Source: Lachnospiraceae bacterium (GTDB lineage Bacteria > Bacillota > Clostridia > Lachnospirales > Lachnospiraceae). Taken from it: a stretch of DNA of 40,387 nt. Under the pieces are notes generated by a model. The model was not told the DNA's origin and did not search any database. It worked only from the letters and a program-made list of their open reading frames with translations. The stretch is taken from assembly GCA_024692715.1 (NCBI GenBank), contig JAILMH010000018.1, positions 1-40,387 on the forward strand. The letters are read 5' to 3'. A program made the position numbers and the translations under genes. This document shows positions 25,330 to 32,818 of this stretch, piece by piece; positions within the stretch are counted from its first letter, which is position 1; each line of letters opens with the position of its first letter.

Positions 25330-26097
25330 ATGCCAAATATTGATTACAATCTCAAAGGATGCGTATTCAATATTCAGCGCTTTTCCATTAATGATGGACC
25401 TGGCATCCGCACGATAGTCTTCTTGAAGGGCTGTCCGTTAAGATGCAAATGGTGCTTCAATCCTGAATCTCAATCACCGGAGCCGGCGCAGGGATACGGG
25501 GAAATGATGACCGTCGAGCAGGTCACTGAAGAAATCGCAAAGGATCAGGGACACTACCGCAGATCCGGAGGAGGAATCACCTTTTCCGGCGGCGAGGCTC
25601 TGATGCAGGCTGATTTTGTAGAGCAGATCTGCTACGTTGCCCAGGCACATGGCTGGAATACAGCGATCGAAACGACCGCTTACGCTTCACCTGAGGCTAT
25701 AAAAAAGGTTATACCACTGATTGATCATGTCATGATGGACATCAAGGCTCTTCCGAGTGACCTTCACGCGGAAGGGACCGGTGTTCCAAACGATAAGATC
25801 CTGGAAAATGCGCTTCTGGTGAATTCTCTTGCCAAGGAATTAATTATCCGCGTCCCGGTCATTCCGGAATTCAATTTTTCGGAACAGCAGATCCAGTACA
25901 TCTGCAGATTTGTAAAATATCTGGATAAGGTTAAAGAGATTCACTTACTGCCGTATAACACCTTTGGTGTGAGCAAATATGAAGAGCTTGGCAGAGAATA
26001 TGCATTAAAGAACATTCAACCACTTCACGCTGAAGACCTTGAGCCTTTAGCAGAAACAGTCAGAAATTTTGGATTCCGCTGTAAGATCGGCGGCTAA
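25330..26097 (+). CDS. Glycyl radical enzyme activase (radical SAM), compact form
   Basis: 255 residues. The radical-SAM cluster motif is C35-x3-C39-x2-C42 (GCPLRCKWCFNPE), with SGGEAL (86-91) for SAM binding and FSINDGPGIRT (18-28) typical of glycyl-radical activases. It generates the glycyl radical on the dehydratase using SAM and one low-potential electron. The ferredoxin-like insert with extra Cys clusters present in glycerol dehydratase and choline lyase activases is absent: after CFNPE the chain goes straight into the barrel, as in pyruvate formate-lyase activase. Its ribosome site is weak (AGGA about 12 bases away), which may keep it substoichiometric to the dehydratase. Confidence 0.9.
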   Translation: MPNIDYNLKGCVFNIQRFSINDGPGIRTIVFLKGCPLRCKWCFNPESQSPEPAQGYGEMMTVEQVTEEIAKDQGHYRRSGGGITFSGGEALMQADFVEQICYVAQAHGWNTAIETTAYASPEAIKKVIPLIDHVMMDIKALPSDLHAEGTGVPNDKILENALLVNSLAKELIIRVPVIPEFNFSEQQIQYICRFVKYLDKVKEIHLLPYNTFGVSKYEELGREYALKNIQPLHAEDLEPLAETVRNFGFRCKIGG

Positions 26098-26111
26098 TTA
26101 TGGAGGGAAAT

Positions 26112-26921
26112 ATGCAGGAGGATTTACTGGAAAAAATCCGCAAGGAGATCGACCTGAATCTTGATCAGGCAGCAGCACCTAAGGCAGCAGCTACAGCCAC
26201 AGCAGCTGCACCTACAGTAAGAACTATTCCGGGTGTTACAGAATTCGTAGGAGCTACAGCAGTTGGTAAGACTATCGGTCTTGTGATCGCCAACGTTGAT
26301 CCTCAGCTTCTCGAAACAATGAATGTTGAAAAGAAATACAAGTCTATCGGTATCATCGGCGACAGAACCGGTGCCGGCCCGCACATCTTCGCAGCAGACG
26401 AGGCTGTTAAGGCTACAAACACAGAGATCATCGCTATCGAGCTTCCTCGTGATACAGAGGGTGGTGCAGGACATGGTTCATTCATCATCTTCGGTGCACA
26501 GGATGTATCCGATGTACGCCGTGCCGTTCAGGTAACTCTTCAGGAGATCGACACAAGAGTATTCGGCGATGTATACGGTAATGAAGCCGGTCATGTAGAG
26601 CTTGATTACACAGCACGTGCAAGCTTCGCATGCAATAAGGCATTTGGTGCTCCGATCGGTAAGAGCTTTGCAGCTATCGTTGGTGCTCCTGCCGCTATAG
26701 GTCTTGTAATGGCAGATAAAGCCCTCAAGTCAGCAAATGTTGATGTTGTCGGCTACTCATCACCAGCTCATGGAACAAGCTTCTCAAACGAGGTTATCCT
26801 TACTATCTCCGGTGATTCCGGTGCTGTACGTCAGTCCGTGATCGCTGCAAGAGAAATCGGTATCAAGCTCCTCGGAACACTTGGAAGCGAACCTAAGAGC
26901 TCACAGCCTTCTTATATCTGA
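26112..26921 (+). CDS. pduB: PduB-type trimeric tandem-BMC shell protein
   Basis: 269 residues with two BMC domains, forming trimers in the shell facets. Signature segments include KSIGIIGDRTGAGPHI, AIELPRDTEGGAGHGS, YTARASFACNKAFGAPIG and SPAHGTSFSNE, close to Salmonella PduB. The N-terminal ~45 residues are an amphipathic helix (EDLLEKIRKEIDLNL) plus an Ala/Thr/Pro linker; in Salmonella the PduB N-terminus joins shell to enzyme core. An ATG four codons upstream lies before the ribosome site, whereas ATG 26112 follows GGAGGGAAAT and is preferred. It is 14 bases from the activase stop. Confidence 0.93.
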   Translation: MQEDLLEKIRKEIDLNLDQAAAPKAAATATAAAPTVRTIPGVTEFVGATAVGKTIGLVIANVDPQLLETMNVEKKYKSIGIIGDRTGAGPHIFAADEAVKATNTEIIAIELPRDTEGGAGHGSFIIFGAQDVSDVRRAVQVTLQEIDTRVFGDVYGNEAGHVELDYTARASFACNKAFGAPIGKSFAAIVGAPAAIGLVMADKALKSANVDVVGYSSPAHGTSFSNEVILTISGDSGAVRQSVIAAREIGIKLLGTLGSEPKSSQPSYI

Positions 26922-27002
26922 AGGTAGGCGGATATTTTAAGGCTTTTCATTTTTTGAAAACATGACAATCAGATTTTGTAATAGAAACAGGAGGTAACTC
27001 TA

Positions 27003-27296
27003 ATGAATTCAGATGCATTAGGTATGATCGAAACTCACGGCTATGTAGCAGCTGTAGAAGGTGCAGATGCTATGGTAAAGGCCGCTAACGTTGAATTAGT
27101 AGGTACAGAAAAGATTGGTTCAGGACTTGTAACAGTCCTTGTAAGAGGCGATGTAGGTGCTGTTAAGGCAGCAGTTGACGCAGGTGTTGCAGCAGCTTCA
27201 AATGTTGGAGAAGTTGTTTCTACACACGTTATCCCTCGTCCACATCAGGAAGTCGAGGCAATTATTCCAAAGAAGGTTACTGCTTCATCCAAGTAA
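27003..27296 (+). CDS. BMC-H hexameric shell protein (PduA/J-like), plus-arm copy
   Basis: 97 residues, one BMC domain. It starts [23 protein letters not shown], has the KIGSG pore loop, [19 protein letters not shown] and HVIPRPH, and ends in a short lysine/serine tail. It is a close paralogue of the 90-residue BMC-H in the minus arm. A strong AGGAGGTAACTCTA ribosome site suits a major shell protein. It is the last gene of the plus arm, directly before a terminator. Confidence 0.95.
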   Translation: MNSDALGMIETHGYVAAVEGADAMVKAANVELVGTEKIGSGLVTVLVRGDVGAVKAAVDAGVAAASNVGEVVSTHVIPRPHQEVEAIIPKKVTASSK

Positions 27297-27328
27297 TCCT
27301 ATCTTTAATTCCTACCATAAATCATTTA

Positions 27329-27362
27329 GGGGCATCTGCAGATTGCAGATGCCCCGGTTTTT
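27329..27362 (+). terminator. Terminator ending the plus BMC arm
   Basis: A perfect 12-bp stem GGGGCATCTGCA (27329-27340) with TGCAGATGCCCC (27344-27355), a 3-base loop and a following T tract. Confidence 0.93.
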
Positions 27363-27375
27363 ATTTATTCGTATG

Positions 27376-27660
27376 CTATACTTTTTTCATAGAATCATAT
27401 AACTTTTTATATTTTAGATAATAGCGTTTTACTATCACCTGCTGAGGATCATCACTATCCGGATCATCCCAAATAGAATAATTCTTTCCTCACGGGAATC
27501 CGATGCATGCAATTACATGCTCGCCTTCCTTTTCTCCAAAATAATTTGCAGTTAAAGGACCTCCTGTATCTTCTTCCATAATAGTACTAGGCTGTACCGT
27601 TTTCGCCCTGTTAAATGCCGGGTGAAATACATTTCTGCCTGATATTGTTCCTATGTTCAT
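27376..27660 (-). pseudogene. Small protein gene interrupted by one in-frame TGA
   Basis: From ATG 27660 to TAG 27376 the frame codes for 94 positions with a single TGA at codon 57 (27492-27490). The ribosome site is near-perfect (GGGGGTGATCAG). Both sides look like protein: upstream ends ANYFGEKEGEHVIACIGFP and downstream reads GKNYSIWDDPDSDDPQQ and then a basic RYYLKYKKLYDSMKKV end. I do not recognise the family. A nonsense mutation in a once-intact gene is the simplest reading; selenocysteine or other readthrough is possible, but I see no convincing SECIS-like hairpin just after the TGA. A 56-residue product could be made regardless. Confidence 0.55.
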
Positions 27661-27791
27661 CTGATCACCCCCTGTAAAACACCTCTTTACTTTGAGTATA
27701 TCCTTTATTTCGCATACATCAACACTTGTACTTTATTTATACAGTATTCATACATCTTTGTGCACTAAGTTGCATACATCCGCCCAATCTC

Positions 27792-27822
27792 TTGACTTAG
27801 CGTTAACTCTAAGGTCTATTAT
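27792..27822 (+). promoter_or_regulatory. MerR-type promoter/operator with 19-base spacer
   Basis: TTGACT (27792-27797) and TATTAT (27817-27822) are separated by 19 bases. The near-palindrome TTAGCGTTAACTCTAA lies between them. The long spacer with a central dyad is the hallmark of promoters twisted open by MerR-family activators. Confidence 0.75.
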
Positions 27823-27864
27823 TATTGTAGACAAAATGCATTTTAGAAAGGTCAGGTAGTTTAT

Positions 27865-28311
27865 ATGTCATATTCAATTTCACAGGTAGCAGAAATGATG
27901 GGGATCACGCCTTACACTCTCAGATATTATGACAAAGAAGGACTGCTGCCTAACGTAAAACGTATTAACGGTATCCGTGTATTTGAGGATGAGGATTTCT
28001 CATGGCTTCGTGTACTCAACTGCTTAAAAAATACGGGTATGCCGATAAAAAAGATAAAAAAATATGTGGATCTTGCAAAGGACGGAGATGCGACACTTAA
28101 AGAACGCTACGAACTTATTCGCGAGCAGCGACAGAATGTACTTGACCAGATCGATCAGCTGAATTACTACATGAAAGAACTTGACTATAAAGACTGGTAC
28201 TACAGAACTGCAATAGAATCGGGTTCTGAGGCCGCGGCACAAGAAGCGGCAAAGCATTGTAAAGGATGTGGTCTGGAGCTTGATAAAGCACCGGATGAAT
28301 CTGAAAAGTGA
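27865..28311 (+). CDS. MerR-family transcriptional regulator (AdhR/NmlR-like)
   Basis: 148 residues. The winged helix SISQVAEMMGITPYTLRYYDKEGLL-type N-terminus (about residues 4-28) is followed by the second wing, a dimerising coiled coil (about 75-112) and a tail with a CKGCG motif (about 131). AdhR/NmlR-type regulators sense reactive aldehydes or carbonyl stress through a cysteine, often in the helical region; here the only cysteines are one in the N-terminal half and the C-terminal CxxC pair. It sits behind its own MerR-type operator, so autoregulation is likely. Its position directly after an aldehyde-producing compartment is suggestive only. Confidence 0.85.
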   Translation: MSYSISQVAEMMGITPYTLRYYDKEGLLPNVKRINGIRVFEDEDFSWLRVLNCLKNTGMPIKKIKKYVDLAKDGDATLKERYELIREQRQNVLDQIDQLNYYMKELDYKDWYYRTAIESGSEAAAQEAAKHCKGCGLELDKAPDESEK

Positions 28312-28330
28312 GTTTCAGCAGTAAACAAAA

Positions 28331-28366
28331 ACAGCGCAGGCAGTTTGCAGCCTACGCTGTTTTTTG
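28331..28366 (+). terminator. Terminator after the MerR gene
   Basis: ACAGCGCAGGC (28331-28341) pairs with GCCTACGCTGT (28350-28360) with one mismatch, followed by TTTTTT. Confidence 0.85.
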
Positions 28367-28378
28367 TTAAAAGTATTG

Positions 28379-28392
28379 ACTTTACGTTGTTT
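28379..28392 (+). repeat. ACTTTACGTTGTTT repeat, copy 1
   Basis: An exact 14-mer, also at 28460-28473, 29307-29320 and 31137-31150, always in the same orientation. This copy and the next lie in the gene-free space between the convergent MerR and PHP genes. The rest of 28312-28527 holds only the MerR terminator and AT-rich sequence. Confidence 0.6.
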
Positions 28393-28459
28393 TTGCCACG
28401 TTGACATAATATTGTAAATTTATTAAACCCTATCCTCTAGAAATCGGTCAAGACATTGA

Positions 28460-28473
28460 ACTTTACGTTGTTT
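28460..28473 (+). repeat. ACTTTACGTTGTTT repeat, copy 2
   Basis: Exact second copy, preceded by ATTGA as in copies 1 and 3, 81 bases from copy 1. Confidence 0.6.
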
Positions 28474-28527
28474 TTCAGTTACAGCAGCCAAGCGTCTCCT
28501 CTTGTATTCGTTTAAAAACAACCAATT

Positions 28528-29391
28528 TCAGCCTTTTCTGCCAGCAAGCTCATTTATAAGCGGTTCAAGCAGATAATGCTGCTTTTCAGTATCGTAAGGG
28601 CCAACCTCACCGATACCGATTTTCTTATTTTTGCCATGGTAGTCAGATGCGGCAGAAACATAAAGAGAGTACTTAGAAGCAAGAGAAAGCATAAGCTCCG
28701 AATCATGCTTAGAATAATCAGAATAAAAGCCTTCCACACCGAGCAGCCCAAGTTTCTTAAATCGGACCACACGATTTTCCACCTCTTCATCTGTGAGATC
28801 CTGTCCGCCGTCACCAAAAGGAACATGTGCAAGGACAGGTATCCCTCCGGATCGAAGAATAGTATCGATTGCCTCCTCCGGAGTCATCTTCCTTTCTACC
28901 TCTTTATACCTTATCACGTACTGCTGAATGGCATCAGATATATTTAAAGCATAACCGTTATCAACCAAAACTCTTCCTATGTGAGGTTTCCCCGGATTAT
29001 TCTGGCTTAATATCCATTTTTCATCCTCTTCTGTGATTTTAAGTCCAAGCTCTGAACGAAGAAAATTTATCCTGTTTCTCGCTTTGCTGACTCTGATCTG
29101 ATGAAATGTCTCTGTCATCTCTTTCATATATTTAGAATCAAGATCAAAGCCTAAGCCAACCACATGATACTTTCCCTTTTCATCTTCCGTAGAGAATTCT
29201 ACTCCGTTTATAAAAAGAGGGTCTCCATCCTTAAGGTATTTTCGCATTTCTATACACCCTGCATACGCGTCATGATCTGTAAGTGCAAACATGCCTACAC
29301 CCATTGACTTTACGTTGTTTAGCAGAATCTCCGGTGTATCTGTTCCGTCAGAAAATGTGGAATGCATATGCAGATCGATTTTTTCAAACAT
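28528..29391 (-). CDS. PHP-domain phosphoesterase (TrpH/YciV-like)
   Basis: 287 residues. The metal-binding PHP motifs are visible: HMHSTFSDG at the N-terminus, LTDHDAYAG (about residue 38), the glutamate-containing GVEFST (about 64), LAHVPFG (about 191) and SDYHGKNK near the C-terminus. Relatives include nucleoside 3',5'-bisphosphate or RNA 5'-end phosphatases of the YciV type. ATG 29391 sits at correct distance from GAGGAG; an ATG two codons earlier is too close. It follows the second nitrogenase-like subunit by about 19 bases, so it is the last gene of that operon, an unusual partner whose role there is unknown. Confidence 0.82.
   Translation of the reverse strand: MFEKIDLHMHSTFSDGTDTPEILLNNVKSMGVGMFALTDHDAYAGCIEMRKYLKDGDPLFINGVEFSTEDEKGKYHVVGLGFDLDSKYMKEMTETFHQIRVSKARNRINFLRSELGLKITEEDEKWILSQNNPGKPHIGRVLVDNGYALNISDAIQQYVIRYKEVERKMTPEEAIDTILRSGGIPVLAHVPFGDGGQDLTDEEVENRVVRFKKLGLLGVEGFYSDYSKHDSELMLSLASKYSLYVSAASDYHGKNKKIGIGEVGPYDTEKQHYLLEPLINELAGRKG
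29307..29320 (+). repeat. ACTTTACGTTGTTT repeat, copy 3 (inside PHP gene)
   Basis: Exact copy within the PHP coding region, where the minus strand reads as NNVK. It is preceded by ATTG as in copy 1. Confidence 0.5.
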
Positions 29392-29410
29392 ACTCATACT
29401 CCTCTGCTCT

Positions 29411-30571
29411 TCATTTAATAAAGCCTGCTACATCAAATTCATCGGTTGCGAATACCGGAATCTGCTTTCTATAAATCCTTCCGGAATATGCTTCATGCGG
29501 AAAATCAATAAATCTTATTGCCTTATCACGAGGAATTACTTTATATAAAGGATCCGCGATCACTATTTTTGAGCTCTTTACTGCCTTCATCAGCTGCTCT
29601 TCCGGAAGCCCTTCATCTATATCCGGCCAGATGGCATAAGCCTTAAGGCCATGACGTTCTGACTCCGGAAGACAATTTATCGCATCTGCCAGTGAAAGTG
29701 CAAAAACTTCCTCGCCTATTACTAGTATTCCATCTCCCGGAATCTCCCAATCCTCATGTTCGAGACTTTCATCATATACTATCTGATTTTTGCCGCTCTC
29801 TGCAGCTTCTTTAATGGCAGCCATCAGTTTCTCAGTCTCATCAGCTCCGACAGGAAGTCCCTCAACCCGCGGAATTCCGTTTGTTTTCTCCATAAACCTG
29901 GCTGGACGACGCCCTGCTGATGAAACGACCACATTTACATGCGCTGCATAGAGTTTCTGCATATTTTCAAAGCTCTCTCCCATAGCAGCGCAGCAATTTA
30001 CCTTTATTCCGGCCTTTTCAAAGGTTTCTTTCATCTTCTCCACATTTCCATTTATAGAAAAATCCAGAGGAGTAACGCCCATCAGGTTGACCGAAAGTGC
30101 TGAACTTTTCGTTGTTTTTTCGTCCGCGAACCGTTTGATCCACTCAGTGAATGCCATTCCTACGCCGCTGATATACGACTTTAGTCCATCAGTTGCAACA
30201 GGGAGCACCGGAACACCGCACCTCTTTTCTATAAGATGCGCTGTACCCTTAAAATCAAAGGCGATAATATGCGGTATCGAACCTCCGCACAGCGTTATAA
30301 ACTTTGGCTTCAGGTCTGCTGCAGCCGCCGTTACATTCTTTATGATAACTTCATCATCACCAAGAACCGCTGTCATCTCATCGAGTCCTGAAATAAACAT
30401 AAGGCTCTTTCCGTCAAACCATCTTGGCTCGTCATGTGTGGAATATGTCGAATTACATCCCGAAGGATCATGAATTATAGACATTCCTCCAAGCTCATAC
30501 ATCGCTGAGCACACTCCTGAAACGTCTGCCGTATAGGTACTTGTAAATACATGTGTCTGGTAATCCTTCAT
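29411..30571 (-). CDS. Nitrogenase-like component 1 subunit (shorter, NifK/D-like)
   Basis: 386 residues of the nitrogenase component 1 / oxidoreductase family. Positions below count from an in-frame ATG six codons earlier. Cysteines C27, C45 (in DPSGCNSTYSTH) and C101 (LCGGSIPHIIAFD) match the three regions that hold P-cluster ligands in NifD/NifK, and LDEMTAVLGDDE fits the conserved E-x-VFGG-type loop. It is much shorter than NifD or NifK (~490-520). The chosen ATG 30571 overlaps the upstream stop (ATGA) and follows GGGGGTG. It pairs with the larger subunit; the substrate is unknown. Confidence 0.8.
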   Translation of the reverse strand: MKDYQTHVFTSTYTADVSGVCSAMYELGGMSIIHDPSGCNSTYSTHDEPRWFDGKSLMFISGLDEMTAVLGDDEVIIKNVTAAAADLKPKFITLCGGSIPHIIAFDFKGTAHLIEKRCGVPVLPVATDGLKSYISGVGMAFTEWIKRFADEKTTKSSALSVNLMGVTPLDFSINGNVEKMKETFEKAGIKVNCCAAMGESFENMQKLYAAHVNVVVSSAGRRPARFMEKTNGIPRVEGLPVGADETEKLMAAIKEAAESGKNQIVYDESLEHEDWEIPGDGILVIGEEVFALSLADAINCLPESERHGLKAYAIWPDIDEGLPEEQLMKAVKSSKIVIADPLYKVIPRDKAIRFIDFPHEAYSGRIYRKQIPVFATDEFDVAGFIK

Positions 30572-31875
30572 ACGCAGCTGCACCCCCATCCTTTTATTGA
30601 AACCAGCTCTCTCATCGGTTTCTCCTCGTTATATGCTTCACGGATGAGCTCCATCAGATGCCGTATGCCGGAAAATCCACACATTCCCGCATTTTCTATC
30701 ACATTTACGAAATTATTGGAATCCATAAAGTATGCGCTTTTCTGCCCGATACATACTATCTTACCGTCATGCATCCTGTCCATCTGACGGATATTCCAAC
30801 CTATTGTTCCGTACATTTTAAGCTCAGGCTTCATTCTCTTAAGCCTGTCAAATCTCTCCTGCGACTCTGTTATAGCATCCACAAAGACCGCCTCAACGTT
30901 AAAACCTCTGCTTAAAAGAAATTCTGCCAGCTCAAGCGGAAAATCTACCGCTGTATAATCAAGGGCAACCGCTGTATCTCCAAGCAGTGCCTTTGTTTCA
31001 GCGATCGCATCATCTGTAAGCTTTCGTTCATTTTCAAACCATTCTTTAGACGGTGCTTCGATCCCTACAAGCTCAGCCGCCTCGCAGAGATCCTTTTCCA
31101 AAACATCATAATCATAACCTGGGTGCATTCTCAGCCACTTTACGTTGTTTCTTATCTCAAGATCCTTTGCCGCCTTCTCGCCTGTGTTATGGAAAACAAA
31201 ATTCACCTCTGAATCCTGCATAGACATATATTCATCGTAGGTCTTTACATTATTCGCTTCCAGAGTTTTTATACCGTTTTTATTGAGAAGCGCTGTGAGA
31301 TCGCAGTATTCAGGCCCATAGGTAAAGCAGTTTCCAAGATAATTTACCTGATCCTTTTTCCAGCTTTCCGGTTTGTTAAACGGTCTCGTCATCTGCCTCC
31401 AGAGTACCGGCACTACCGGTGCTGTACGGCGCATTATAGGGTTCATATAGGCATCTATAAAGTCAATATCCGGATATTCTTTTCTCAAGATCTTATAGAT
31501 CCGCTGATAATTGACCGCAAGAAAGTGATGAATACAGCTTATGAACACCATGATCATTTTCGGTCTCTCCGGGAGCTCCTCAATGATCCTTTCCGTTCCA
31601 TGCAGAAGCTGCTCTTCCATATTTCCCTCGATGATATTGTCTTCACCGACGGTTATGGTAGAAAGCTTATCCATGCGCCCCATTTCCGCCGTAGTGAGCA
31701 CTACTCCTCTAAGGCAGCTTGTCGGACACACAAATATCTGGTGTCCGCCGGGGACCAGCGTTCCGATGTGTACAATATTCCAGACACCCCTCACCGGTGA
31801 AGCATATGCAAGGCCATCGTCAGCATTGTACTCATACTTCATATCCTTTATATACTGAAATTCTTTTCCATCCAT
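30568..31875 (-). CDS. Nitrogenase-like component 1 subunit (larger, NifD/E-like)
   Basis: About 435 residues. Cluster-ligand candidates, counted from an upstream TTG two codons earlier, are C52 and C56 (VCPTSCLRG), C116 (FISCIHHF), plus C185 and C193. GEDNIIEGN corresponds to the E-x-VIFGG-type loop of NifD/E/BchN relatives, but without its cysteine. The chain ends in GWGCSCV, a C-terminal Cys-x-Cys not expected for this family. The start may be ATG 31875 or TTG 31881, which overlaps the Fe-protein stop; both share the AAGGA box. It forms the likely heteromer with the next gene, receiving electrons from the NifH-like protein. Confidence 0.8.
   Translation of the reverse strand: MDGKEFQYIKDMKYEYNADDGLAYASPVRGVWNIVHIGTLVPGGHQIFVCPTSCLRGVVLTTAEMGRMDKLSTITVGEDNIIEGNMEEQLLHGTERIIEELPERPKMIMVFISCIHHFLAVNYQRIYKILRKEYPDIDFIDAYMNPIMRRTAPVVPVLWRQMTRPFNKPESWKKDQVNYLGNCFTYGPEYCDLTALLNKNGIKTLEANNVKTYDEYMSMQDSEVNFVFHNTGEKAAKDLEIRNNVKWLRMHPGYDYDVLEKDLCEAAELVGIEAPSKEWFENERKLTDDAIAETKALLGDTAVALDYTAVDFPLELAEFLLSRGFNVEAVFVDAITESQERFDRLKRMKPELKMYGTIGWNIRQMDRMHDGKIVCIGQKSAYFMDSNNFVNVIENAGMCGFSGIRHLMELIREAYNEEKPMRELVSIKGWGCSCV
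31137..31150 (+). repeat. ACTTTACGTTGTTT repeat, copy 4 (inside nitrogenase-like gene)
   Basis: Exact copy inside the larger nitrogenase-like gene, where the minus strand again reads as NNVK. Confidence 0.5.
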
Positions 31876-31877
31876 AA

Positions 31878-32636
31878 TCAATGATTCCTTCCATGCTCGA
31901 TCATTCGCTTGGCAAGCTCTCTCACAGCTTTCACATACTCACAGTCAGGGTGCATCTCAAATACGCTTCTTCCCTGTGCTTCTGCCTCTGCAATGGAATT
32001 ATCCCTCGGAAGATCAGCCGCTATCTCTGTTTTCAGGTCTCCCGCAAGTGTTTCCACCTTTTCTCTCTCATCCGGTACATTTCTCCGGTTAAGGATGAGA
32101 CCTCCAAGGTGAGCATAGCCTCTTTCCTTAAAATTATCGACCGCCATGGCAATGTTTGCAGCCGCATATATAGCCATATTTTCACCGGATGTCACGATAT
32201 ATACATCATCCGCATAGCCTTCTCTTATAGGCATCGCAAATCCTCCGCAGACCACATCTCCAAGAACATCATATATGATAACGTCCGGCTTTAAGATATC
32301 GAACGCATCTCGCTCCTCAAGCGCTTCAAAAGCCGCAGCAATACCTCTTCCTGCGCAGCCAAGCCCCGGTGTCGGGCCTCCGGCTTCCGCACAGATTATT
32401 CCGTTATAACCTTCGTGAACCAGATCTTCCAGCTCGGCCTTTGAGCGCTTCTTTTTCAAGACGTCGAGCATAGTCTCGATACGCTCTCCTCCGTGAAGAT
32501 AAAGCGTAGAATCCGCCTTCGGATCACAGCCTATCTGCATGACCTTAAGCCCCATCTCTGCAAAAGCACACGAAAGCGCTGCGCAGGCCGTTGATTTACC
32601 GATTCCACCCTTACCATAAATAGCAAATCTATACAT
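31878..32636 (-). CDS. NifH/BchL-like Fe protein (ATP-dependent reductase)
   Basis: 252 residues. Near the N-terminus is the P-loop GKGGIGKST, followed by IGCDPKADST (switch I region). The two cysteines that bridge a [4Fe-4S] cluster in the dimer lie in GLGCAGRGI and DVLGDVVCGGFAMP (switch II). All elements for ATP-gated electron transfer are intact. An ATG nine codons upstream exists, but ATG 32636 follows GGAGGAATTTTTT and gives the family start. First gene of a four-gene operon with two component-1-like subunits and a PHP protein. It is probably not a true NifH, because no nifB/E/N or full-size nifDK is present. Confidence 0.88.
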   Translation of the reverse strand: MYRFAIYGKGGIGKSTACAALSCAFAEMGLKVMQIGCDPKADSTLYLHGGERIETMLDVLKKKRSKAELEDLVHEGYNGIICAEAGGPTPGLGCAGRGIAAAFEALEERDAFDILKPDVIIYDVLGDVVCGGFAMPIREGYADDVYIVTSGENMAIYAAANIAMAVDNFKERGYAHLGGLILNRRNVPDEREKVETLAGDLKTEIAADLPRDNSIAEAEAQGRSVFEMHPDCEYVKAVRELAKRMIEHGRNH

Positions 32637-32667
32637 AAAAAATTCCTCCAAATATTCAGTCATGTTA

Positions 32668-32697
32668 AAAATATCATCACCATAATATCCCCGTCAA
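32668..32697 (-). promoter_or_regulatory. Candidate promoter of the nitrogenase-like operon
   Basis: Minus strand TTGACG (32697-32692), spacer of 18, TATTTT (32673-32668), about 30 bases before the start codon. Only the -35 box is strong. Confidence 0.4.
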
Positions 32698-32818
32698 TGC
32701 GTTGCATCACATACAGATTTCTTAAAAAAGTACAACTTCTCGCGTGAATTATTGCTCTGACGTTTTAAAAATGATAGACTAAGTGCAAGTTATAACGTTT
32801 TATATGAAAGAGGATCAA

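Noticed and set aside
27470-27492. Selenocysteine insertion element after the in-frame TGA
   Set aside because: Only a four-pair stem could be drawn near GGATGATCCGG, with no convincing apical loop, and the TGA is not in a redox CxxU-type context.
28379-28473. CRISPR-like array from the ACTTTACGTTGTTT copies
   Set aside because: The repeats are only 14 bases and irregularly spaced over 2.8 kb, partly inside genes, with no cas gene present.
28430-28527. Short minus-strand frame continuing in phase after the PHP stop
   Set aside because: About 31 open codons without a ribosome site or recognisable homology; it probably arises by chance.
29411-32636. True nitrogen fixation cluster
   Set aside because: The component-1 subunits are 100 residues too short with incomplete P-cluster ligands, and no nifB/E/N is in the window.
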